Source of the DNA: JAEMQF01 sp031419715
GTDB lineage: Bacteria > Pseudomonadota > Gammaproteobacteria > Burkholderiales > Burkholderiaceae_C
Direction of reading: 5' to 3'
Length of the DNA stretch: 37,721 nt
Assembly: GCA_031419715.1 (NCBI GenBank)
Contig: JANOLJ010000068.1
Location: forward strand, 1 to 37,721
A model generated the notes under the pieces. The model did not search any database, was not told the origin of the DNA, and was given only the letters and a program-made list of their open reading frames with translations. The position numbers and the translations under genes were made by a program. Of the stretch, positions 1-7,132 are shown one piece after another. Within the stretch, counting starts at the first letter, position 1; every line of letters begins with the position of its first letter.

Positions 1-420
1 AAGGCTTTTGAGGGTTGCCTGCGGTACGCTGAATGTGGGGCCAAAGTCGGGTGCTTCCTGCACCAGAGGGAAGTCGTCACTTGGCAGCGTCTGCAACGTA
101 AATCGGCTCTTTCCACCGTGCACAGTGAGTTTGCTTTGCGAACTCGACACGCTGACGACTTGCTCAACGGGCAGCGAACGCAGAATGTCAATGAGCTTTC
201 GCGCCCCGACCGTGGTCGCGAAGTTTCCCGAATCACCATCCAGGATTTCCGTGGTGCGAATCTGTACTTCAAGGTCGCTAGCCGTGAACTCAACCCGATC
301 GCCGACCTTCCGGATGAGTACGTTCGCCAGTACCGGAAGCGTATGTCGGCGTTCGACAATCCCAGCAACAGCTTGCAGGGCCCGCAGAACTTTCTCCTGT
401 GCTGCTTTTATAACAATCAT
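1..420 (-). CDS. dnaN: DNA polymerase III beta sliding clamp, N-terminal 140 residues (partial)
   Basis: This is the start of the beta clamp, the ring that holds the replicative polymerase on DNA. Reading leftward from ATG at 420 gives 140 uninterrupted codons to the window edge, so the remaining about 230 residues lie outside. The N-terminal domain pattern is clear: MIVIKAAQEKVLRALQAVAG, then RRHTLPVLANVL, the DLEVQIR segment and GGKSRFTLQTLP. An AGAGG Shine-Dalgarno element sits a few bases before the ATG. The gene follows dnaA on the same strand, the classic dnaA-dnaN order, with 230 bp between them. The call rests on sequence recognition and synteny. Confidence 0.97.
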   Translation of the reverse strand, partial: MIVIKAAQEKVLRALQAVAGIVERRHTLPVLANVLIRKVGDRVEFTASDLEVQIRTTEILDGDSGNFATTVGARKLIDILRSLPVEQVVSVSSSQSKLTVHGGKSRFTLQTLPSDDFPLVQEAPDFGPTFSVPQATLKSL

Positions 421-650
421 GTCAACCTCTTAGAGTGGTCGTAGTCGTAGAGCAGCCATCAAACAGTGGACAAGCTGCTTTTGTATCGTTGTATCAAGCA
501 CTTAGATGCGTGTGAACGGTGTGGTTGGAGGTACGCAAAGCAGTCTCTCTGACATGAACAACTTCTGATTCTCTGCGGTTGGCGAGATCTTTGGCCGGCT
601 TGTCCGAAAGTTGTCCCCAGGCAGGTGATAAGAAACTCGTAGACCACGGG
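421..650. other. dnaA-dnaN intergenic region
   Basis: This 230-bp gap carries the dnaN leader and probably part of its promoter. I searched it for DnaA boxes and found only two-mismatch versions, for example TTGTCCACT read leftward near 465-473 and TTGTCCCCA near 610-618. It is richer in A+T than the flanking genes, notably around 478-510. No reading frame in it resembles a protein. A contribution to the origin cannot be excluded, but the better boxes are on the other side of dnaA. Confidence 0.5.
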
Positions 651-2081
651 TCACCCCTTCAGGGTCTGCTCAAGCACATGGATCTGCTGATTCAACTCAG
701 CATTCTTTTGCCGCTCGGCGGATATCTTTCGCACGGCATGCAGAACCGTAGTGTGATCCCTGCCACCGAACGAATCGCCGATCTCGGGCAAACTCTTCTG
801 CGTCATTTCTTTGGCCAGATACATCGCGATTTGACGGGGTCGAGCAATACTTGCTGGGCGCTTCTTGCTGTACATGTCGGCAATGCGTATCTTGTAGAAG
901 TCAGCCACGGTTTTTTGAATGTTCTCCAGACCAATCTGCCTGTTCTGAATCGATAGCAGATCCTTGAGTGCCTCGCGCGCCAGTTGAATGTTGACTTCCT
1001 TTAGGCTGAAACGCGAATACGCCAGAATCTTGCGCAGCGCTCCTTCAAGTTCGCGAACGTTCGCGCGCACATTCTTCGCGACAAAGAATGCAACGTCCTC
1101 CGGCATGGCGGTAGATTCGAGTTCCGCCTTTCGCATCAGGATTGCGACACGCATCTCCAACTCCGGCGGTTCAATCGCCACGGTCAAGCCCGCATCAAAG
1201 CGAGAGGTCAGTCTTTCGTCAATGTCGACCAAGCCTTTCGGGTAGGTGTCGCTGGTCATGATGATGTGCGCACGTTTCGCCAGCAAGGCTTCGAAGGCAT
1301 TGAAGAACTCCTCCTGGGTACGCTCCTTGCCCGCGAAGAACTGCACGTCGTCGATCAAGAGTAGGTCCAACGAGTGGTACTTCGCTTTGAGTTCATCAAA
1401 AGTCTTGCGTTGATAGTTCTTCACCACGTCCGTGATGAATTGCTCCGCGTGCAGGTACAGAACGCGCGCGTCTGGACGGTTCGCCAGGAGCGCGTTCCCC
1501 ACAGCGTGGACGAGGTGGGTCTTGCCCAGGCCGACACCACCGTAAACAAACAAGGGGTTGTACATCACACCGGGCGCCCCAGCGACATGCAGCGCCGCGG
1601 TTCGGGCCATCTGATTCGCTCTGCCGGGCACAAGCGTCTCAAAAGTCAAGCTGGAGTTGAGTCTCGTCCTGTTGTACTCCGCTGACGCGGAGCCGCTGTC
1701 CACCGAGGCCGCAGGCGGACGCCGACCAACTGATAGTGCCACATCGCCCGGTATGTTCTCACGCGTCGCTCGATTGGCACCGCCAATCGGGTCGTGGGTC
1801 GAAGTCGAGATTCCCGATACGTCGCGCTGAGCCAGCGTCATGTTGAGTCGAACGGGACGACCCGCCAACTCGCTGAGCACGGATTCAATGCGGCCACCGT
1901 ACTGATTGCGAATCCAGTCCAACTTGAACCGATTGGCCACGCGTAGCGTCATGGCCGCGCCTGTGTCGGCATGCTCGGTGAAATCCGCCGCGGGTAGCGG
2001 CCGGATCCACGTATTGAATTGTTGTTCGGGCAGCTCCAATGCGAGTCGCTCGCAAACACGCTGCCAGAGGTCAGCCACCAT
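651..2081 (-). CDS. dnaA: Chromosomal replication initiator protein DnaA
   Basis: DnaA binds 9-bp boxes at the origin, oligomerises with ATP and melts the duplex. The protein is 476 residues from ATG at 2081. Domain I is at the start (DLWQRVCERLALELPEQQFNTW) and a low-complexity linker spans about 85-140. The AAA+ domain has Walker A GGVGLGKT at 181-188 and Walker B LLIDD at 241-245. The C-terminal DNA-binding signature RDHTTVLHA lies at 441-449. An in-frame upstream extension to 2267 exists, but it runs through the DnaA box and promoter region and does not look like DnaA, so the ATG matching the family start was chosen. There is no strong Shine-Dalgarno sequence before it. A leftward TACAAT at 2118-2113 with a perfect DnaA box about 30 bp upstream suggests autoregulation. 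Confidence 0.97.
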   Translation of the reverse strand: MVADLWQRVCERLALELPEQQFNTWIRPLPAADFTEHADTGAAMTLRVANRFKLDWIRNQYGGRIESVLSELAGRPVRLNMTLAQRDVSGISTSTHDPIGGANRATRENIPGDVALSVGRRPPAASVDSGSASAEYNRTRLNSSLTFETLVPGRANQMARTAALHVAGAPGVMYNPLFVYGGVGLGKTHLVHAVGNALLANRPDARVLYLHAEQFITDVVKNYQRKTFDELKAKYHSLDLLLIDDVQFFAGKERTQEEFFNAFEALLAKRAHIIMTSDTYPKGLVDIDERLTSRFDAGLTVAIEPPELEMRVAILMRKAELESTAMPEDVAFFVAKNVRANVRELEGALRKILAYSRFSLKEVNIQLAREALKDLLSIQNRQIGLENIQKTVADFYKIRIADMYSKKRPASIARPRQIAMYLAKEMTQKSLPEIGDSFGGRDHTTVLHAVRKISAERQKNAELNQQIHVLEQTLKG

Positions 2082-2083
2082 GT

Positions 2084-2092
2084 TGTGGAGAA
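2084..2092 (-). promoter_or_regulatory. DnaA box, one mismatch (TTCTCCACA)
   Basis: TGTGGAGAA on the plus strand reads TTCTCCACA on the minus strand, differing from TTATCCACA at the third base. It lies immediately before the dnaA start codon, inside the expected leader. Confidence 0.45.
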
Positions 2093-2143
2093 CGTATCCG
2101 TTGGGAGCGCGGATTGTACGTCGGCAAGGCATGAACCGCGAGG

Positions 2144-2152
2144 TTATCCACA
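2144..2152 (+). promoter_or_regulatory. DnaA box (perfect TTATCCACA)
   Basis: The nine bases match the high-affinity DnaA box exactly. The site lies about 30 bp upstream of a leftward -10-like TACAAT (2118-2113), so bound DnaA could both act at the origin and repress or modulate dnaA transcription. Confidence 0.8.
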
Positions 2153-2205
2153 GTTCGAGCAGAATAGTTGGAATGAAGGCTTTCGGCCGCGCAGACCGCA
2201 TTTCG

Positions 2206-2234
2206 TTGACCCAAGGGCGCGATTCTGCTGTAAT
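2206..2234 (+). promoter_or_regulatory. Sigma70-type promoter for the rpmH operon
   Basis: TTGACC at 2206-2211 (5 of 6 to the -35 consensus) is followed by exactly 17 bases and then TGTAAT at 2229-2234 (5 of 6 to the -10). Transcription would start near 2241, giving a leader of about 100 bases before rpmH at 2345. This is the best promoter match in the window and fits the high expression expected for a ribosomal protein operon. Confidence 0.7.
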
Positions 2235-2344
2235 CCTTGGCTTTTCCGCGTACGCGTCGCTCGACATGGATGCGTACCGTCAGTTGTTTTCCTCTGCAAG
2301 GAAAATCCGAACCGATCGCGCAGACAGCGGCGCCGTACTCCATC

Positions 2345-2479
2345 ATGAAACGTACCTATCAAGCTTCCAAAATCCGCCGCGCACGCGTTCATGGCTTTCG
2401 TGCACGCATGAAGACTCGTGGTGGGCGCGCGGTCATCAACGCGCGCCGTGCCAAGGGCCGCAAGCGCCTGGCGGTCTGA
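2345..2479 (+). CDS. rpmH: 50S ribosomal protein L34
   Basis: L34 is a small basic protein of the large ribosomal subunit. The 44-residue product starts MKRTYQASKIRRARVHGFRA and ends in a Lys/Arg-rich tail (AKGRKRLAV), the normal length and pattern of the family. It starts at ATG 2345; a longer in-frame reading upstream to 2237 is not L34-like and is ignored. It is the first gene of the rpmH-rnpA-yidD-yidC-mnmE run and is divergent from dnaA. No obvious Shine-Dalgarno sequence precedes it. Confidence 0.98.
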   Translation: MKRTYQASKIRRARVHGFRARMKTRGGRAVINARRAKGRKRLAV

Positions 2480-2517
2480 CCGCAGTCTTCCGGCTAAGCA
2501 CGATCCCCGTCCCGGCT

Positions 2518-3039
2518 GTGAGCAGCATCCGGGTCACGCGGTTGCGGGAGTCGGTTGACTTTGAACGCGTTCTGGCGCAACCCGCAGCTGCCGTCAATCG
2601 ATATTTCGCTTTGCATGGGATTGAAGCTGCGCCGCAAAGGCGACCCAGCTCCCAGCACAAACCCGAGCGAACCGACTTATCAACAGGCGACGAACCAATT
2701 AGGGAAGTTTCTGTGGATAACAAGCTGGATCGGGGCCAACCAGCGCTGCCCATTGAGGGCGTTTGGCTGGGTATCGTCGTGCCCAAACGACACGCACGCC
2801 GTGCCGTAACGCGATCTTTGCTGAAGCGGCAGATCCGAGCCAACCTGGGCAAGCACATGGCGTCCCTGCCTGCGGGGATGTGGGTCGTTCGTCTGCGAAC
2901 CGCAATCACGCCCTCATTGTTCACTTCAGCGGCTTCTGAGCCGTTGCGCGTGGTCATCCTGAGGGAAATCAACCACCTGTTGTCGCTCCTGGCGAAGTCA
3001 AATCTCGGGAGTCGGGCCAACCGATCAACGCAGACATGA
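2518..3039 (+). CDS. rnpA: Ribonuclease P protein component (long form with central insertion)
   Basis: RnpA is the protein subunit of RNase P, which removes the 5' leader of precursor tRNAs. From GTG 2518 it is 173 residues. The start RVTRLRESVDFERVL matches the family N-terminus, and VPKRHARRAVTRSLLKRQIR is the RNR-type RNA-binding motif. It is clearly longer than the roughly 120 residues of the Escherichia coli protein. Most of the excess is a hydrophilic insertion at about residues 38-78 between the first strand and the RNA-binding helix. That insertion contains two DnaA-box-like sequences (2677-2685 and 2712-2720). The start is uncertain: no Shine-Dalgarno sequence is evident and the GTG was chosen for its distance to the conserved motif. 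The stop overlaps the yidD start (ATGA). Confidence 0.9.
   Translation: MSSIRVTRLRESVDFERVLAQPAAAVNRYFALHGIEAAPQRRPSSQHKPERTDLSTGDEPIREVSVDNKLDRGQPALPIEGVWLGIVVPKRHARRAVTRSLLKRQIRANLGKHMASLPAGMWVVRLRTAITPSLFTSAASEPLRVVILREINHLLSLLAKSNLGSRANRSTQT
2677..2685 (+). promoter_or_regulatory. DnaA-box-like site inside rnpA (TTATCAACA)
   Basis: One mismatch to TTATCCACA, at the sixth base. It faces the perfect box at 2712-2720 in inverted orientation with 26 bases between. It lies in the poorly conserved insertion of rnpA, where coding constraint is low. Confidence 0.45.
2712..2720 (-). promoter_or_regulatory. DnaA box inside rnpA (perfect, inverted)
   Basis: TGTGGATAA on the plus strand is a perfect DnaA box on the minus strand. 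With 2677-2685 it makes a convergent pair within the rnpA coding sequence, about 560-570 bp from the perfect box upstream of dnaA. Confidence 0.6.
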
Positions 3040-3359
3040 GGGACAGGTCAACATGGTCCGCGCGGCTGCTGATCGCCATGGTCAGGGGGTATCGCCTGTT
3101 CTTTAGTGCATGGTTGGGGAGTTCATGTCGATTCAGCCCCACATGTTCAGAGTACTCGATGCACGCGCTTCAACTTCACGGCGCGTTGCCGGGGGTCTAT
3201 CTCACCGCGTCGCGACTTGTGCGGTGCCACCCCTGGTGCGCAGGCGGTATCGATCCGGTTCCTCAGAACGCGCCAGGCTGGTTCAGTCGCGCCTCCAGCG
3301 CATCCTCACCCGCGCACGGTGAGCGTGCCCCCACCGAACGAAGGAATCTGAACCCATGA
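3036..3359 (+). CDS. yidD: Membrane protein insertion efficiency factor YidD
   Basis: YidD is a small membrane-associated protein that assists YidC-dependent insertion. The 107-residue product has the family core: an amphipathic start (LLIAMVRGYRLFFSAWLG), then SCRFSPTCSEYSMHAL and the HPWCAGGIDPVP motif with its conserved cysteines. It overlaps rnpA by four bases at its start and yidC by four at its end (both ATGA), which indicates translational coupling. The last 25 residues are a non-conserved Ser/Ala/Arg tail, common in longer family members. Confidence 0.95.
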   Translation: MRDRSTWSARLLIAMVRGYRLFFSAWLGSSCRFSPTCSEYSMHALQLHGALPGVYLTASRLVRCHPWCAGGIDPVPQNAPGWFSRASSASSPAHGERAPTERRNLNP

Positions 3360-5050
3360 ACGATATGCGCCGCACCATCCTTTGGGTGGTGTTCTCGATG
3401 TCGCTGTTCCTGATCTGGGATGCCTGGAACCGTCACACCGGGCAACCGTCCATCTTCACACCCCCACCAGCGGCGAAACCCGCTTCCGCCGCCGCGGGCG
3501 CTTCGCCAGCGGCAAGCGCACTGCCCCCGGTCTCGGCAAGCACGGCATCCGTCGGTATACCCGCGGTTGCCGCTGCCACATCCACATCAACCGGCGAGCG
3601 CGTCGACGTCACAACAGACGTCTTCAAGGCCACGCTGGACACGCGCGGCGGTTCGTTGGTTCGCGTCGAATTGCTCGGCCAGGTGGACCCACTTGATCGG
3701 ACCAAGAACATGGTCTTGTTCGACCAATCCGCGGAGCGCCTGTATGTCGCACAGACGGGGCTCGTGCCGCCTACCGGCGGTGCCGGCCTGCCCAATCATC
3801 ACTCCGTGATGAAACTCGTCCCCGGCGAACGGAACCTCAAGCCGGGTAGCAACGAGATTCAGATCAGGTTTGAGTCGGATGAAGTCGGTGGCGTCAAACT
3901 GGCCAAGACGTACACGTTCGAGCGGGCGAACTACGTGATCCGCGTCGCCCACGAAATCGTCAATCCGACTCCATTGCCAATCGCCCCGCGCCTGTACCTT
4001 CAATTGGTTCGCGACGGCAACGCCCCAGCTGGCGAGTCCAGCTTTTACTTCACGTTCACGGGGCCGGCGATGTACACCGATGCCGCCAAATTCACAAAGG
4101 TCGAATTCAAAGACATCGAGAAGCGCAAGCCGGGCGAGAAGGCGGAGCACCCACTCGACGCTGACAACGGCTGGATAGCGATGGTGCAGCACTATTTCGC
4201 CAGCGCCTGGTTGATCGACAAAGCGGACAACGCAAGACTGCCGCGCGAGTTCTATACCGGTAAGGTGGCAGCCAACACCTATTCTGTTGGCATGATCGCC
4301 CCGGTGGGTGAAATCGCGGTAGGGGCGAGCAAGACCTTCGAGGCGCGACTTCTTGTCGGACCCCAAGAAGAAGACAAGCTCGCCGCGCTCGCGCCAGGCC
4401 TGGAACTTGTCAAAGATTACGGCTGGTTCACGATACTTGCCAAGCCCTTGTTTTGGTTGCTGACGCAGCTGCACAAATTCATTGGCAACTGGGGATGGGC
4501 AATCGTCGGCCTGGTGGTGCTGCTAAAGATCGCTTTCTATTGGCTCAACGCCACCGCCTATCGCTCCATGGCCAAAATGAAGGCGATCAACCCGAAAGTC
4601 ATGGCATTGCGCGAAAGGCTCAAAGAAAAGCCGCAAGAAATGCAGCAGGAGATGATGCGAATCTATCGCGAAGAAAAGGTCAATCCCTTGGGTGGTTGCC
4701 TGCCAATCTTCGTGCAGATGCCATTTTTCATCGCGCTGTACTGGGTTTTGCTCTCCAGCGTGGAGATGCGCAACGCGCCGTGGATTGGTTGGATCACCGA
4801 CCTCTCCGCGAAGGATCCGTACTTCATCCTGCCGCTGTTGATGACCGCTACGACGATGTTCCAGACTTGGCTGAACCCGACCCCGCCCGACCCCATGCAG
4901 GCGAAACTGATGTGGATCATGCCGCTGGTGTTTTCAGTCATGTTCTTTGTCTTTCCGGCTGGGTTGGTCTTGTACTGGCTCACCAACAACATCCTGTCGA
5001 TCGCCCAGCAGTACATGATCAACAAGCAGTTGGGCGTGTTGGGCAAATAG
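3356..5050 (+). CDS. yidC: Membrane protein insertase YidC
   Basis: YidC inserts and folds inner-membrane proteins, alone or with SecYEG. The product is 564 residues, normal for the Gram-negative form. It has an N-terminal membrane anchor (MRRTILWVVFSMSLFLIW), a Pro/Ala-rich linker at about 35-80 and the large periplasmic P1 domain to about residue 340. The conserved five-helix core follows, including the WGWAIVGLVVLLK segment, the cytoplasmic coiled hairpin (MAKMKAINPKVMALRERL), NPLGGCLPIFVQMPFFIALYWVL by pattern, and the final FPAGLVLYWLTNN helix. The cytoplasmic tail is short. It begins inside the yidD stop codon and is 58 bp from mnmE. Confidence 0.98.
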   Translation: MNDMRRTILWVVFSMSLFLIWDAWNRHTGQPSIFTPPPAAKPASAAAGASPAASALPPVSASTASVGIPAVAAATSTSTGERVDVTTDVFKATLDTRGGSLVRVELLGQVDPLDRTKNMVLFDQSAERLYVAQTGLVPPTGGAGLPNHHSVMKLVPGERNLKPGSNEIQIRFESDEVGGVKLAKTYTFERANYVIRVAHEIVNPTPLPIAPRLYLQLVRDGNAPAGESSFYFTFTGPAMYTDAAKFTKVEFKDIEKRKPGEKAEHPLDADNGWIAMVQHYFASAWLIDKADNARLPREFYTGKVAANTYSVGMIAPVGEIAVGASKTFEARLLVGPQEEDKLAALAPGLELVKDYGWFTILAKPLFWLLTQLHKFIGNWGWAIVGLVVLLKIAFYWLNATAYRSMAKMKAINPKVMALRERLKEKPQEMQQEMMRIYREEKVNPLGGCLPIFVQMPFFIALYWVLLSSVEMRNAPWIGWITDLSAKDPYFILPLLMTATTMFQTWLNPTPPDPMQAKLMWIMPLVFSVMFFVFPAGLVLYWLTNNILSIAQQYMINKQLGVLGK

Positions 5051-5108
5051 CCCGGTCACGCCAAGCGGCGGCTCGCGGCGACTGCATTCCCCCACCGACG
5101 CTGCCGCG

Positions 5109-6485
5109 ATGGTGTTTCGGTTGCACGACACGATAGTGGCAGTGGCCACAGCCTCTGGACGAGGCGCGATCGGCATCGTGCGTGCATCTGGTCCGCGGCT
5201 CGAGGCGCTCATGTTGGCCATTTGTGGTGGCCCACTCCAAGCGCGGCGCGCACACTATCTGCCGTTGCTCGGTGCCGACGGGCAAGCGATAGACAGAGGC
5301 TTGGCCATCTACTTTCCCGCGCCCCATTCCTACACGGGGGAGGACGTGCTGGAGCTTCAGGCGCACGGCGGGCCGGTGGTACTGCAGTTGCTTCTGGCGC
5401 GGTGCCTTGAGGCAGGTGCCGAGGTCGGCGCCCGAGTTGCGCAGCCGGGCGAATTTACGCAACGTGCTTTTCTCAATGGCAAGCTGGACCTCGCCCAGGC
5501 CGAGGCCGTCAGCGATCTGATCGAAGCGGGCACGGAAGCTGCGGCACGATCCGCGGCACAGTCACTCGCTGGCGGCTTCTCGGCGCAAATCAACGCGCTG
5601 GCCGAGCAGCTCGTGGAACTGCGCGCGTTGGTCGAGGCCACGCTCGATTTTCCCGATGAAGAGATCGACTTTCTGGACAAGGCCGACGCGCACGGACGAC
5701 TCGCCCGCATCGCCGCGGCGCTGGACGATGCCTTGCTGCGCGCCCGCCAGGGCGTGCTGCTGCGTGACGGCATCAAGGTCGTGTTGGCTGGTCAGCCCAA
5801 CGTGGGAAAGAGTTCGCTGTTGAATGCATTGGCCGGCGCGGAGCTGGCGATCGTGACGCCCGTGCCCGGAACGACACGCGACAAGGTCGGTGAGACCATT
5901 CAGATCGAGGGCGTACCGATACATGTGGTCGACACCGCCGGATTGCGCGAATCGAACGACGAAGTGGAGCGCATCGGCATCGAAAGATCGTGGGGCGAAA
6001 TCGCCAGCGCCGACATCGTGCTGTTCCTGCACGACGTCACGCGAGCGTCGCAGCCCGAGTATCAAGCGGCCGAAGCACGGCTCGCCGAGCAGTTGTTCGG
6101 CGCACTTGCCCGCGGTGCGCGCATCATCCATGCGCACAACAAGATCGACGCGACAGCAGGACCACCCGAGGTGCAAGGAACGGCGATTTCGGCGCTCAAC
6201 GGGGCAGGTTTGCCGGCGCTGCGCCGCGAGATTCTCAATTCGGTTGGTTGGCAGCAACCCATGGAAGGCGTTTTCCTTGCGCGCGCGCGCCATGTGCATG
6301 CGCTGCGGTCTGCCGCCGACCATGTCGCCCGCGCGTTGCAACACGCGAGCCGCGCCAATGCGGCAATTGAGTTGCTTGCCGAGGAATTGCGCCTCGGCCA
6401 TCGGGCCTTGGAAGAGATCACCGGCGCATTCACTTCCGAAGACCTGCTCGGGCAGATATTCGGCAGGTTCTGCATCGGCAAGTGA
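5109..6485 (+). CDS. mnmE: tRNA uridine-5-carboxymethylaminomethyl(34) synthesis GTPase MnmE
   Basis: MnmE with MnmG modifies the wobble uridine of several tRNAs. The product is 458 residues, the usual length. The N-terminal tetrahydrofolate-binding domain begins HDTIVAVATASGRGAIGIVR. The inserted GTPase domain has G1 GQPNVGKS (228-235), G2 GTTRD (254-258), G3 DTAG (275-278) and G4 NKID (344-347). The C-terminus is FGRFCIGK, with the essential cysteine of the family. It closes the rpmH-rnpA-yidD-yidC-mnmE group. The 58-bp gap after yidC shows no terminator, so cotranscription is likely. Confidence 0.98.
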   Translation: MVFRLHDTIVAVATASGRGAIGIVRASGPRLEALMLAICGGPLQARRAHYLPLLGADGQAIDRGLAIYFPAPHSYTGEDVLELQAHGGPVVLQLLLARCLEAGAEVGARVAQPGEFTQRAFLNGKLDLAQAEAVSDLIEAGTEAAARSAAQSLAGGFSAQINALAEQLVELRALVEATLDFPDEEIDFLDKADAHGRLARIAAALDDALLRARQGVLLRDGIKVVLAGQPNVGKSSLLNALAGAELAIVTPVPGTTRDKVGETIQIEGVPIHVVDTAGLRESNDEVERIGIERSWGEIASADIVLFLHDVTRASQPEYQAAEARLAEQLFGALARGARIIHAHNKIDATAGPPEVQGTAISALNGAGLPALRREILNSVGWQQPMEGVFLARARHVHALRSAADHVARALQHASRANAAIELLAEELRLGHRALEEITGAFTSEDLLGQIFGRFCIGK

Positions 6486-6619
6486 GCGATATCGATGCCA
6501 TCGTGACGTTTTCCCGCCCGGCGGCGCGCGGCGCGGTCGCGTGACCTTGACATCGGCGAGCGCCCCCAGGTCGCCGCCCGATAATGCACCGTCCCCGTGT
6601 TTCGGAGTGAGAGCGAACG

Positions 6620-7090
6620 ATGATGGATGTCAATGCACTGGTGAAGGCGATTCAGTCGTTGAATACGGAAGACGCGTTTCGGCCGCGCCTGACGGTTGAA
6701 CAGTGGCGCTCGGTCACGCCGTTCCTGGCGCCTCACGACATCCGCACCGGCGACCTGCTGATTAAGCAGGGCGATACGGATCACACGATGTACTTCCTTG
6801 GACAAGGTTCGCTGCAAGTGTTTGTCAGCGGGGCGGCGCCGGGAGCGAACAAGGTCGCGATCCTGCGCGCCGGTGCGGTTGTAGGCGAGACCGGACTGTT
6901 CGGCGAATTTCCGCGCATGGCCAGCGTCGAGGCCATGACGCCCTGCACCGTCTGGGCCTTGCGTGGGCCGCGCCTGGAGGAACTGGTGCAGCGTGCGCCA
7001 GCGCTGGCGCTGGAAATGATCCGAGCCGCCGGTGCGGTGATGTTGACCCGCGTGCGGGCGAATCAGGCGCAAAAGACGTCGTTCGCCTGA
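6620..7090 (+). CDS. Stand-alone cyclic-nucleotide-binding domain protein
   Basis: This 156-residue protein is essentially one cNMP-binding beta-barrel domain (about residues 32-140). It keeps the phosphate-binding cassette: VGE at 88-90 and, nine residues on, R99 followed by MASV, the positions that contact the cyclic nucleotide in CRP-like folds. It has no helix-turn-helix, so it is not a CRP/FNR DNA-binding regulator, and no membrane segment is apparent. A GGAG Shine-Dalgarno element precedes the ATG. It sits 134 bp after mnmE and is convergent with the antiporter gene. It may sense cAMP or c-di-GMP and act through a partner protein. The target is unknown. Confidence 0.85.
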   Translation: MMDVNALVKAIQSLNTEDAFRPRLTVEQWRSVTPFLAPHDIRTGDLLIKQGDTDHTMYFLGQGSLQVFVSGAAPGANKVAILRAGAVVGETGLFGEFPRMASVEAMTPCTVWALRGPRLEELVQRAPALALEMIRAAGAVMLTRVRANQAQKTSFA

Positions 7091-7132
7091 GCGGAACGCC
7101 GTCCCGTCCCGTCCCGGCGCGGGGCCGGTTCG

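Larger units (their letters stand above)
2082..2344. other. Candidate oriC / divergent dnaA-rpmH control region
   Basis: This is the 263-bp gap between the divergent dnaA and rpmH genes, a usual place for the origin in proteobacteria. It holds one perfect DnaA box (2144-2152) and one with a single mismatch (TTCTCCACA read leftward, 2084-2092), plus promoters for both flanking genes. Two boxes are few for a complete origin. A further inverted pair lies 330-380 bp to the right inside rnpA, so the functional origin may extend there. The assignment is by context and motif; strand-compositional skew was not computed. Confidence 0.55.

Noticed and set aside
2082..2267. N-terminal extension of DnaA by 62 residues
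   Set aside because: It runs through the promoter and DnaA-box region and does not resemble DnaA; the family start matches the ATG at 2081.
6547..6586. TTGACA and ATAAT elements upstream of the stand-alone cNMP protein gene
   Set aside because: The spacing is about 27 bases, too long for a sigma70 promoter.
7091..7132. GC-rich hairpin between the convergent cNMP and antiporter genes
   Set aside because: The stem is only five base pairs and no T run follows, so a terminator is not supported.
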